A stretch of DNA of 15,481 nucleotides from JAFDED01 sp964611635. GTDB taxonomy: Bacteria; Desulfobacterota; JAFDED01. The stretch spans positions 1 to 15,481 of the forward strand of contig CAZTAS010000161.1 in assembly GCA_964611635.1 (NCBI GenBank), given 5' to 3'. Under the pieces are notes generated by a model that did no database searches, was not told where the DNA came from, and saw only the letters and a list, made by a program, of their open reading frames with translations. Positions 1 to 6,529 of this stretch are shown in pieces (the stretch's first letter is position 1; every line of letters begins with the position of its first letter). The position numbers and the translations under genes were made by a program.

Positions 1-107
1 GCTCGGATGACATCTCTAAAAGGTGCCGTATGTTTTCTGGCCAGGGAGGTTAAATGTTGTCGCTCCTTATTATTCAAAACAATCTCAAACGGACTTTTTC
101 TTGGCAT
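1..107 (-). CDS. IS630-type transposase, N-terminal fragment (runs off the left edge)
   Basis: Reading the minus strand from an ATG at 107-105 gives a protein beginning MPRKSPFEIVLNNKERQHL and continuing LARKHTAPFRDVIRA to the window edge. The basic start, the 'ERxxLxxLARKxTxPxRDVIRA' pattern and the helical register match the N-terminal DNA-binding helix-turn-helix region of IS630/Tc1-mariner-type transposases common in deltaproteobacteria. A purine-rich G6 tract about six bases before the ATG can serve as the ribosome site, which supports this start. Only about 35 residues are visible, so whether the DDE catalytic domain is intact is unknown. The family call is from memory of the conserved N-terminus. 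Confidence 0.6.
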   Translation of the reverse strand, partial: MPRKSPFEIVLNNKERQHLTSLARKHTAPFRDVIR

Positions 108-278
108 AATATTCCCCCCTTTTTACGGAGAATATCATGCCTGAATTTGAGTCAAAAGTCAATGAATAATACGTTACATTATTTATGAAGAGAACCACTT
201 AGGCCATCGAAAGAGGCTAAGGAAATATGGCCAATTGAGCAAGATAAGCAAGTTGGGAAAAAACTGGAAAAAAGCACA

Positions 279-425
279 ATGAACGAGGACAAAGTGGTTT
301 TTGTTGACTTTATCACCTTCCTGGGAAGGAGGAAAAAAATCGAAAGAAAGGCCATGAAGGTCGAGGAGTTGGATCAGGCTTTAGAAGGCTCAAAAGCAAA
401 GGCACAGCTTTCACTTTTTGCGTAG
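279..425 (+). CDS. possible small hypothetical protein (48 aa)
   Basis: ATG at 279 opens a 48-residue frame, MNEDKVVFVDFITFLGRRKK followed by a charged helical stretch (KVEELDQALEGSKAKAQ) and ending LSLFA. The frame stays open upstream to 189, with no ATG before 279, so this may be the tail of a decayed longer gene. The ribosome site is poor: a run of GGAAAA without a clear AGGAGG. It resembles no family I recognise. It lies between an IS630 fragment and a tRNA remnant, a setting typical of accessory debris. I am unsure that it is expressed. Confidence 0.25.
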   Translation: MNEDKVVFVDFITFLGRRKKIERKAMKVEELDQALEGSKAKAQLSLFA

Positions 426-497
426 GGTTTGAAGGAGAGGCTACCCGGGCAGGTATTATAGAAGAGCGTCCAAGTCCCCGATATGACTAGATAAAAA

Positions 498-542
498 TGG
501 TGTCGAGGGACGGAATCGAACCGCCGACACGGGGATTTTCAG
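498..542 (-). other. tRNA-Phe 3' half, likely attachment-site remnant
   Basis: On the minus strand, 542 to 498 reads as the 3' half of tRNA-Phe. It has an anticodon loop CTGAAAA (anticodon GAA), the 3' anticodon strand TCCCC, variable loop GTGTC, a T arm GGCGG-TTCGATT-CCGTC, a 3' acceptor strand CCTCGAC, discriminator A and an encoded CCA. The 5' half is missing: the bases just before the loop do not pair with TCCCC, and no D arm follows. It is therefore not a functional tRNA gene. Three-prime tRNA halves that break at the anticodon loop are the classic duplicated core left by tyrosine-recombinase elements that integrate into tRNA genes. A recombinase remnant lies about 2 kb to the right. Confidence 0.8.
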
Positions 543-1123
543 AATTGCTTCATAGTTCTATGTTATTGATTTCATTAATGCTGACTTTCTCTAAGTTGCG
601 GAATTTTTGCCGTAATCTGCAACCTATATGCAACCGTTTTCCGCATTTTGCAAAGCTTATCACGTGAAGATAATAGGGGCTTAATCTTCTCTGGATATTT
701 TTATCTCGGATGAAAGGTAAATGGGAACAATCCAATCCTAAATTGGAAAAAAGGGTTGAGGTTTTGATATTGTTATGAAATCGTGTATTCTCAACGATTA
801 ATGATGCGGGCAAGTAGGCAGAAAGCATATCCACCAAGATTAAAGAATCACTTTGGAAATATTTGCCAGTATGGAAAAATACAGGATTTGTTTGGAGATG
901 AGGAACCGCATATATGCTCTCTTACGGGAATGAAGAAAATCCATGTAGAAAAAGAAAAAATGACTGATATAGACAGGAAAACTGAAAATGAGGTCTTTTT
1001 GTTGTTTTTTAGGTAAGGAATTTTGTGAAATTAAACGAGTAATGGTCCAACAAGTATAGAATTCCGCTCCTGCCTTTCTTAAAATCCCGGTTCTTCACTA
1101 ATATGGTTACCTGAACTAATTTT
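543..1123. other. gene-poor stretch beside the tRNA remnant
   Basis: No recognisable gene was found in this AT-rich stretch. Two open frames, minus 837-550 and plus 783-1016 (GTG start), are compositionally ordinary, lack convincing ribosome sites and match no family I know. Just inside the tRNA fragment, TGCAACC occurs twice at an 11-bp period (618-624 and 629-635), about one helical turn apart. That would suit a protein-binding site, possibly a recombinase arm site, but this is inference. No terminator for the minus-strand gene that ends at 1124 is obvious. Confidence 0.3.
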
Positions 1124-2128
1124 TTAAAATGTTGACTGAGCCCAACGCTCTTTCGGTTTGAGTCGAAGAAAGTGGTATCGATCAGAAGAGCTTACTGTTA
1201 CCTCGAGTATCTGAGTTCCCTTAAGAATACTGAGAGGAACATCCACCCCTGCACTGCCTAATGCCCAGACCTTGCGGTAAAAATCTGCGAGCCCTGTTAC
1301 CGTTCTTTTGTTAACGGTAAGGATGATATCGCCAGGTTGGATGCCCGCTTTTTCAGCAGGTCCACCAGATGTCACTCTAAGTACAAAAACTCGCCCTCTG
1401 ACCTCTTCCGCGTTCAAACCCAGCCATGGCTTGGACGGCTCTTTTGACCGACCTGTGGCTATAAGATCGTTGAGAATGGGCTTGAGATGATCTATGGGAA
1501 CAAACATATTACAGGGGATTGTACCAATTTCCGGAATTGTCATTGTAGTAAAGAGTGAACCTATACCTAAAATCTGGCCCTCATTCCCTATCATCACAGC
1601 TCCGCCGAAATTCGGATATGGAGGAATGGTAAAGATCGCATCATCGAGAAGATACTCCCAGTATCCTGCAAACTCTCTGCGGGCAATAACCATGGCCTCC
1701 TGAACCGCATCTGATCCGCCATAGCCCGCAATCAGAACGCTGTCGCCCTTTTTGACGGCTAAGGATTGACCTAACTTCAGGGGGGGTACACCCAGAGGCT
1801 TATCGGCCCGAAGCAGGCCAAAGCCGCTATTATAATCATAGCCGACGAATTTTGCACTCCATTTCTTGCCCTCGAGCCCCATTATTTCTATAGCTTCAGC
1901 CTCTAAGATCAGGTAACCGATAGTAAGAATTTGGCCATCCTCATCAATAAGAACACCATTGCCTTCCCGAATTGTTCCCAGTGAGCGTGCTGAATGCGCA
2001 TCGCTAGGAATAATCGAGCGTATTTTAAAAATCGCCGCGGGTGGCGCCTGCGTATTCTGTTGGGCATATGCGGATAGACAAAGGGCAATAAAAAAGAAGG
2101 TCATGACTGTAAAGAAAACCTTTTTCAT
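1124..2128 (-). CDS. secreted HtrA/S1C-like protein with PDZ domain, catalytic triad lost
   Basis: This 334-residue protein has an N-terminal signal peptide (residues 1-22, cleavage likely after AYA), a trypsin-like S1C fold (about 50-225) and one PDZ domain (about 235-315, containing GGPAEKAGIQPGDIILTVN). In active HtrA/DegP proteases the triad lies in LTNxHVV, (T)DLALL and GNSGG. Here the aligned segments are LTIGYLI, SGFGLL and PNFGGA, so His becomes Tyr72, Asp becomes Gly102 and Ser becomes Phe174. The fold looks intact and full length, and GGAGGTG lies just before the ATG, so the gene is probably expressed as a non-proteolytic periplasmic binding or scaffold protein. Similar proteins, annotated as S1C proteases, occur in other proteobacteria. 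It is a lone minus-strand gene, divergent from the catabolic cluster, and its partner is unknown. Confidence 0.8.
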   Translation of the reverse strand: MKKVFFTVMTFFFIALCLSAYAQQNTQAPPAAIFKIRSIIPSDAHSARSLGTIREGNGVLIDEDGQILTIGYLILEAEAIEIMGLEGKKWSAKFVGYDYNSGFGLLRADKPLGVPPLKLGQSLAVKKGDSVLIAGYGGSDAVQEAMVIARREFAGYWEYLLDDAIFTIPPYPNFGGAVMIGNEGQILGIGSLFTTMTIPEIGTIPCNMFVPIDHLKPILNDLIATGRSKEPSKPWLGLNAEEVRGRVFVLRVTSGGPAEKAGIQPGDIILTVNKRTVTGLADFYRKVWALGSAGVDVPLSILKGTQILEVTVSSSDRYHFLRLKPKERWAQSTF

Positions 2129-2439
2129 TTCACACCTCCGGTTTTACGATACCTCTGATCCCCTGATCCCCGTTTCACGAAATGCTCTTAAAAAAATATA
2201 AACGATAAAGGACAACGTTTGCCAGCGAAAAACAAGCCGGGAGTTTCGTTGACTTGGCAAAGATAAACAAATGAAATTTTGAAGCTGGAGGACATTATGC
2301 TCTCTATGAATCTCCCTTGAGATTCGTCTTGTCGATTCTTTGTGGAGAATGACGAGTGTTGAGATCGGATTTATTGACCGTGTGATTGTCGCGTTTCAAG
2401 CGGTCGGATCACCTTATGCTGCACCTCGTGCCGTCTTAT

Positions 2440-2770
2440 TCACTCTGTGGAAATCTTCTGCTCCTGAGAGGCTCCCTCGGCGGTGGTCAGCCGGCTGAGC
2501 TGTGGTGGTTGTAGATGCGCCAGTAAAAAACGCTCCGCCGAAACCTGGGAATTGAAAAATGCAGAGAGAAGAGAATAGCGAACCCGTCTGGTGGTCTGCT
2601 TGGCCCCATCCGTGAACTGGTTGAGAAAGATCAAGAGCTCATCTGAGGTCAAAGACTCTAATTCTCTGTCGCCAAAATGGCCGCAGAATTTGGATAGGAT
2701 GAATTCATAGCTGCGGAGGGTATTTTTTTAGCTGTCTTAAGGCGTCATTCTGAGAATTTTTCTCTAACAT
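2440..2770 (-). pseudogene. tyrosine recombinase (phage integrase) N-terminal remnant, frameshifted
   Basis: Minus strand from an ATG at 2770 gives MLEKNSQNDALRQLKK, then the frame shifts at a run of seven A (2722-2728). It continues in another frame as TLRSYEFILSKFCGHFGDRE, then LESLTSDELLIFLNQ and TTRRVRYSLLSAFFN, ending near 2551. This is the SAM-like N-terminal core-binding domain of tyrosine recombinases, including the typical 'TSDEhhxFLxxhTDGxKQTTxRxRYSLLxxFFN' segment. After 2551 the frame stays open to 2440 but resembles nothing I know. The catalytic domain (R...HxxR...Y) is absent. The gene is clearly dead. It may derive from the element that used the tRNA-Phe site, though that link is unproven. 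Confidence 0.65.
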
Positions 2771-3395
2771 AGTCAAGCTGCAAGCAGCCTGATAATTCTG
2801 TCAATAGATTTTGGCGAACAACCAAATCATGGAACAATCTTCGGTGGAAGCAACAAAATTTCAAATATATTTGGCTAGAATTTATCCTGTGTTAATGGAG
2901 ACAATACTCAAGTGCTTGTGAGACTCTCATAGCACACCTACTGGTTGTGATTTGCGGTGTGGATTTTCAGCCCGGATGGTATCTTATGCTTTCCGAGACA
3001 TATATTCAATAAATTTTTGCGAGGCAAATGTTTCTGTTTTGGCAAGCCACCTAAGAAATCCTTGGCAGACCGATGAATGATGAGCAAGAGGAAAATGAGA
3101 TCGGTTTCCTCCGGTGGGCAAAACGGCCTTCGCCCACCCTTGAAAAGCACTCCAATTCGGCTCTGGCGTGCACTTTCTATCAAAGCGATTTTTTCTTTGA
3201 CATTTGAATTTGAGAGTCATATCATGCTGTCCTAAAAGTTGGGATGTACCTGATATTGAATGTATAGGTAAAAAGGTAAAAAGAGTTATTACAACTCTGG
3301 AAGGGGGGTGATGCAAATAAGTCAAAGACGGTGTTTAGTAGCCGGGGCTCGGGCTTGATGATTCAACCCAAATTTCGAAAGTCTACATATAAAAA
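2771..3395. other. intergenic stretch without recognised genes
   Basis: I see no gene I can support here. Two overlapping minus-strand open frames (3183-2938 and 3325-2984) are Ser/Pro/Arg-rich and lack ribosome sites, and neither gives a family match. A plus-strand frame from 3074 of about 44 codons overlaps them and is equally unsupported. The notable structure is the GGTGGGC/GCCCACC hairpin at 3113-3138, listed separately. A short tandem GGTAAAAA-type repeat lies near 3268. Confidence 0.3.
3113..3138. repeat. GGTGGGC hairpin, possible intergenic palindromic repeat
   Basis: GGTGGGC (3113-3119) and GCCCACC (3132-3138) form a perfect 7-bp stem around a 12-base loop. The GTGGGC...GCCCAC core resembles short palindromic elements scattered between genes in many proteobacteria. 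No poly-T follows on either strand, so it is not an ordinary terminator. With only one copy in view, its repeat nature is a guess. Confidence 0.35.
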
Positions 3396-3470
3396 ACTTC
3401 ACCCGAGTCAAACATCAAGCTCTCCTCGGTGGCCACGGATGTTATGGGAGCATCTGGACGGACATACTGA
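3396..3470 (+). pseudogene. IS110-family transposase remnant
   Basis: In one plus-strand frame, 3411-3461 encodes NIKLSSVATDVMGASGR, followed by TY and a stop at 3468. This matches the conserved linker of IS110-family (DEDD) transposases, the 'xANIKLxSVxTDVhGxSGR' segment between the N-terminal catalytic domain and the C-terminal transposase domain. An in-frame stop lies just upstream, and flanking sequence in other frames is not clearly homologous. It is a shred of about 20 residues. The call rests on one short motif, so moderate caution applies. Confidence 0.5.
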
Positions 3471-3537
3471 AGGGCCACTTCCCTCGGTTCCCCGAACCTC
3501 TTCAAGGGGACGCGATTATACTGTACTGTTTCAGGAC

Positions 3538-3627
3538 TTCCCCCAAAAAATTATTTTGATTTCTCAAAAGACATGTAATGTTCATGAGATAGACTAATTT
3601 AGAAGTGAAAATGCATTTTTGGGGGAA
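3538..3627. repeat. imperfect 22-bp inverted repeat (possible IS ends facing each other)
   Basis: The left arm (3538-3559) and right arm (3606-3627) match at 18 of 22 positions when one is reverse-complemented, sharing a TTTTTGGGGGAA core. They are separated by 46 bases. The right arm lies about 90 bases before the IS4-like transposase start, where an IS left end would be expected. The left arm could be the opposite end of another copy. Part of the right arm (3614-3636) recurs as a direct repeat inside the transposase frame (3758-3780, 20 of 23 matches). Confidence 0.45.
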
Positions 3628-3644
3628 CTTTTTTCAAAGCAAAA

Positions 3645-3710
3645 GGGGCCGTCCAGTGATAGGATGGTTTTGAAAATACCAATAAATTCATCCTATTCAA
3701 AGGAGGCCCC
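3645..3710 (+). promoter_or_regulatory. leader hairpin covering the transposase ribosome site
   Basis: Outer arms GGGGCC (3645-3650) and GGCCCC (3705-3710) and inner arms ATAGGATG (3659-3666) and CATCCTAT (3689-3696) are each perfectly complementary. They are separated by symmetric 8-base internal loops. The 3' side overlaps the AAGGAGG ribosome site (3700-3706) of the transposase start at 3716. In an RNA entering from outside, this fold would block translation, a device known from several insertion sequences that prevents transposase production from read-through transcripts. Confidence 0.5.
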
Positions 3711-3715
3711 AAAAG

Positions 3716-3901
3716 ATGATACATCAGATTGCCTACAAATTGCGAGAGCAAATACACCATTTTTCGGGGAAACTTTTTCAGGGTCTTTGCAAGCCTGCCC
3801 GGAGATTCGTCGAGGAGATGATCTTTGGAATTCAGGCCAGAGGCTCTGTACGTTTGAGCGAGCCACAATTACCCCTTTTTCCCTTGGAAATTTTGGGGTA
3901 A
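3716..3901 (+). pseudogene. IS4-like DDE transposase, truncated N-terminus
   Basis: ATG at 3716, with AAGGAGG upstream, opens a 61-residue frame. It contains IAYKLREQIHHFSGKLFQGL, then CKPARRFVEEMIFGIQARGSVRLSE. The 'hAYKLxxxIxxFSGxLxKGLCKxAxRFVxExIxGIQARxSVRLxE' pattern is the N-terminal helical region of a group of IS4-like transposases seen in deltaproteobacteria and other anaerobes. After SVRLSE the frame goes to PQLPLFPLEILG and stops, so the DDE catalytic core is missing. It is a deletion remnant, preceded by a leader hairpin and a candidate terminal repeat. The IS family name is less certain than the call of transposase remnant. Confidence 0.6.
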
Positions 3902-3979
3902 CTCCTGTGTACTGTTTTTCTAGACAGAGGAATTCTTTTTCCCCATGCGAGGCTTATGGAAATATGATTTCTCGATGAA

Positions 3980-4007
3980 GGCTCTCCCTTCACAGAGAAG
4001 GAGAGCC
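3980..4007 (+). repeat. GC-rich hairpin in the operon leader
   Basis: GGCTCTCCCTTC (3980-3991) pairs with GAAGGAGAGCC (3997-4007) around the loop ACAGA, with one bulged C. No T tract follows directly; a T7 run lies further down at 4039-4045. It sits about 140 bases before the first binding-protein gene. It could be an mRNA leader structure, or a copy of the GAGAGGG-type palindromic elements common between bacterial genes. No function can be assigned. Confidence 0.4.
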
Positions 4008-4148
4008 CAGGGGAAGGGCTCTTGGACCTGTGCCCTGATTTTTTTGAATGAGGAGGTGAAGAATTTTATTTCGGTGTTTGGAGTGAGTTTTCTCGATTTT
4101 TTACATCCTGACAACGTCTTACAAGATTTCAATGAAAGGAGGTTCCTT

Positions 4149-5183
4149 ATGAAATCAATGTCAAAAAGTCTGAAAGCCCTCATGGTGATCGGCTGCTCGG
4201 TGATGCTGGTTGCGACCTCGGCTTCTGCACAGGAATGGCAGGTCCCGGCGGAGTGGAAATTTCTGAAGTTTGCTGGCGGCGCAGCCGCGGGAACCTTCAC
4301 GCCGCTGACTGCCAAGCTCTCCGAATTGATCAATCAGAACATCCCTGGCGTCAACGCCAGCTCCACACTCGGGGGCGGTTACAGCAACGCGGAGGCGATA
4401 AACAGCGGCAAGATTCAACTGGCCATGGACCAGGCCACCACCCTGTCCGATGTCTATTACGGCCTCTCGGAGAAATATAAAGGCAAAGAGTTAAAAGACA
4501 TCCGGTACCTGGCCTCCATGCACCCTGCGGTCATGTACATATATGTGCCCAAGAGAAGCCCCATCAAGGACTTCTCCGAGGTCGCCAGGAAGCCATGGCG
4601 GATAGCCACAGGTCCCGTCGGGTCTTTCACGTACAACTTCGTTGAGACACTTCTCAAAGTCCATGGTACGTCCATTAAGGACCTGGAACAACGCGGAGGG
4701 ACGGCTCATAGGGTGTATTACGCCGAGGGTGTCAACATGATGAAGGACGGCCATCTCGACGTAATGACGCATTTCACGGGGCTACACGCCTCCGTGTTGA
4801 TGGATGCCGCGGCCATGCCGGGGGGAATCCGGTTCCTTGAGCTTGCGCCCGAAAAACAGAATCAGCTCATGAAAGAGCTCTATGGCACCACAGACTATCT
4901 GCTCCCCAAAGAGATGTACCCGGGGATAGAAAAAGACTACCCCACCATCGCCTTCTTCCAGCCGGTAATTGTTCACAAAGACATGCCCGAGGAACTTGCC
5001 TACCGCATTACCAAGGTTATCTGGGATAATTTGAAGGAGATTCAGGCCATCGGCACGTTCGCAAAGGACATCAAGCTGAAGACAGCTTTCAAGGGGGTGA
5101 CCATTCCCATGCATCCCGGGGCCGAACGCTACTACAGGGAGAAAGGGATGACCGTCCCGTCGCCGAAGCCGCCCAAGATGTAA
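4149..5183 (+). CDS. TAXI-family TRAP transporter solute-binding protein (copy 1)
   Basis: This 344-residue periplasmic receptor captures a small, usually carboxylated, compound and delivers it to a TRAP permease. Residues 1-28 are a signal peptide ending TSASA|QE. The mature part has TAXI hallmarks: an early glycine-rich FAGGAAAGTFTPLTAKLSE segment, SSTLGGGYSNAEAINSGKIQ, YIYVPKRSPIKDFSEV and the GPVGS anion-type loop near the middle. The ATG at 4149 is chosen over upstream in-frame codons because AAGGAGG lies at the right distance and the signal peptide starts there. The mature protein has no cysteine. It is followed 173 bases later by a close paralogue, about two thirds identical by eye, and then by the permease. 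It is the first gene of the cluster; no regulator gene adjoins it. The substrate is unknown. Confidence 0.9.
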   Translation: MKSMSKSLKALMVIGCSVMLVATSASAQEWQVPAEWKFLKFAGGAAAGTFTPLTAKLSELINQNIPGVNASSTLGGGYSNAEAINSGKIQLAMDQATTLSDVYYGLSEKYKGKELKDIRYLASMHPAVMYIYVPKRSPIKDFSEVARKPWRIATGPVGSFTYNFVETLLKVHGTSIKDLEQRGGTAHRVYYAEGVNMMKDGHLDVMTHFTGLHASVLMDAAAMPGGIRFLELAPEKQNQLMKELYGTTDYLLPKEMYPGIEKDYPTIAFFQPVIVHKDMPEELAYRITKVIWDNLKEIQAIGTFAKDIKLKTAFKGVTIPMHPGAERYYREKGMTVPSPKPPKM

Positions 5184-5356
5184 GACGGTTGAAAGCGTCG
5201 CATACTCCGAGGGCGGGTGATGGCGCAAGAGGGCCTAAAGAAACACAATAAATAAGCTGGATACAGGACAAGTTCGATTTTTGCCGTCAGCTCCCCGGGG
5301 AGTTAGCGGGTGTGATTGCAAAATGATAAAGCTTTCACTTGAAAGGAGGTTGTCTG

Positions 5357-6397
5357 ATGGATTTCAAGGCAAAAGGCTTGAAAGTATTTTTAGTGGTCTC
5401 CTGCGCATTGGTTTTTGGTAGCACTACCGCTTTTTCAGCGGAGTGGCAGGTTCCCGCGGAGTGGAAATTCTTGAAGTTTGCAGGCGGTGCGGTAGCGGGA
5501 GCCTTTACCCCGCTGACGGCCAAGATAAGCGAATTGATTAACAAGAACATTCCCGGCGTCAACGCAAGCTCCACGCCGGGGGGCGGCTACAGCAACATGG
5601 AGGCGTTGAACGCGGGCAAGATTCAACTGGGCATGTGTCAAACCATAACCGTCGCCGATGTGTACTACGGCCTCTCAGAGAAATATAAAGGGAAAGAGCT
5701 AACAAACATCCGGCACCTTGGCAACATGCACCCCGCTATGTACCACATCTATGCCCCAAAAAACAGCCCCATCAAGAACCTTTGCGAAGAGGTCTCCAAA
5801 AAACCTCTTCGGATAGCGGTGGGTCCCCTCGGTTCCAGTACTTACATGTGCTTTGAGAGGCTCCTCAAGGTGTGCGGCACTTCCATTAAAGACCTAGAGG
5901 CGCGCGGAGGGACAGCTCACAAGGTCTACTGGGCCGAAGGGGTCAACATGATGAAGGACGGCCATATTGACTTTATGGCTCATTTCATATCGCTCCGCGG
6001 CGCCGCGGTGATGGACGCCGCCTCCAGCCCCATGGGAATCCGGCTTCTGGAACTCAGTCCCCAGGAACGGGCCCGGCTCATGGACGAGCTCTTCGGCACG
6101 GTGGAATATGTGATCCCCAAAGGAATCTATCCGGGAGTAGACAGGAACTACCAGACGATTGCTCACGGTCAGCCCATCGTGGTCAACAAGGACATGCCGG
6201 AGGAACTGGCCTACCGGATCACCAGGGTCATCTGGGAAAACCTGAAGGAGATTCGCGTCCTCGGCTCCTTCGCAGAGACGATCAAACTAGAGGATGCTTT
6301 CGCCGGAAATACCATTCCACTGCATCCTGGGGCCGAGCGTTATTATAGAGAAAAGGGATTAGCCATTCCGCCTCTGAAGCCTGTGCCCAAAATGTAA
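5357..6397 (+). CDS. TAXI-family TRAP transporter solute-binding protein (copy 2)
   Basis: This 346-residue second receptor has the same length and motifs as copy 1. The signal peptide ends near TTAFSA|EW, and the first 17 mature residues are identical to those of copy 1. The start follows GAAAGGAGG by about nine bases. It differs from copy 1 by having four cysteines in the mature part (C94, C143, C165, C173), where copy 1 has none. C94 replaces the Asp in the AMDQAT segment, a region that contributes to the ligand pocket in this family. The pair looks like a tandem duplication with divergence, giving one permease two ligand ranges. A strong hairpin follows the stop codon, which may keep this message abundant relative to the permease. 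Confidence 0.9.
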   Translation: MDFKAKGLKVFLVVSCALVFGSTTAFSAEWQVPAEWKFLKFAGGAVAGAFTPLTAKISELINKNIPGVNASSTPGGGYSNMEALNAGKIQLGMCQTITVADVYYGLSEKYKGKELTNIRHLGNMHPAMYHIYAPKNSPIKNLCEEVSKKPLRIAVGPLGSSTYMCFERLLKVCGTSIKDLEARGGTAHKVYWAEGVNMMKDGHIDFMAHFISLRGAAVMDAASSPMGIRLLELSPQERARLMDELFGTVEYVIPKGIYPGVDRNYQTIAHGQPIVVNKDMPEELAYRITRVIWENLKEIRVLGSFAETIKLEDAFAGNTIPLHPGAERYYREKGLAIPPLKPVPKM

Positions 6398-6421
6398 GGG
6401 GTTCCCGAAGCCTCTTGGCCC

Positions 6422-6478
6422 TGAGACGCGGGGAGAATGGTTGTTTTTGCCTTCTGCCCACAGTCTCCCCGCGTCTCA
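6422..6478 (+). promoter_or_regulatory. 15-bp perfect inverted repeat between binding protein and permease
   Basis: TGAGACGCGGGGAGA (6422-6436) and TCTCCCCGCGTCTCA (6464-6478) are exactly complementary, with a 27-base loop. The stem is GC-rich and would be very stable in RNA. It starts 25 bases after the stop of the second binding protein and ends 51 bases before the permease ATG. Only AAATTTT follows, so it could act as a leaky terminator or as a 3'-end stabiliser. Either would give much more binding protein than permease, as is common in transporter operons. Confidence 0.75.
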
Positions 6479-6529
6479 AATTTTGTCGCCAGAGTCAAGT
6501 AACAAAACTTAAGAATGAAAGAATAGACC

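Noticed and set aside
783..1016. Plus-strand 77-codon frame starting at GTG
   Set aside because: The start context is weak and there is no family resemblance; it is mentioned in the gap entry only.
2938..3325. Two overlapping minus-strand open frames (81 and 113 codons)
   Set aside because: There are no ribosome sites, composition is low-complexity Ser/Arg/Pro, the two frames conflict with each other, and neither shows a recognisable motif.
4044..4072. TTGAAT, 17-base spacer, TATTTC as a possible sigma-70 promoter for the operon
   Set aside because: The -10 match is only three of six and the region is AT-rich, so chance is likely. A promoter is expected in 3905-4140 but I cannot place it.
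3945..4148. A longer in-frame start for the first TAXI protein, adding about 68 residues
   Set aside because: The added stretch is not conserved in copy 2, lacks a ribosome site and would bury the signal peptide; AAGGAGG sits just before 4149.
5291..5302. Perfect 12-bp palindrome CTCCCCGGGGAG between the two TAXI genes
   Set aside because: It has no loop and no second copy near a start site; it could be an operator but nothing supports that beyond symmetry.
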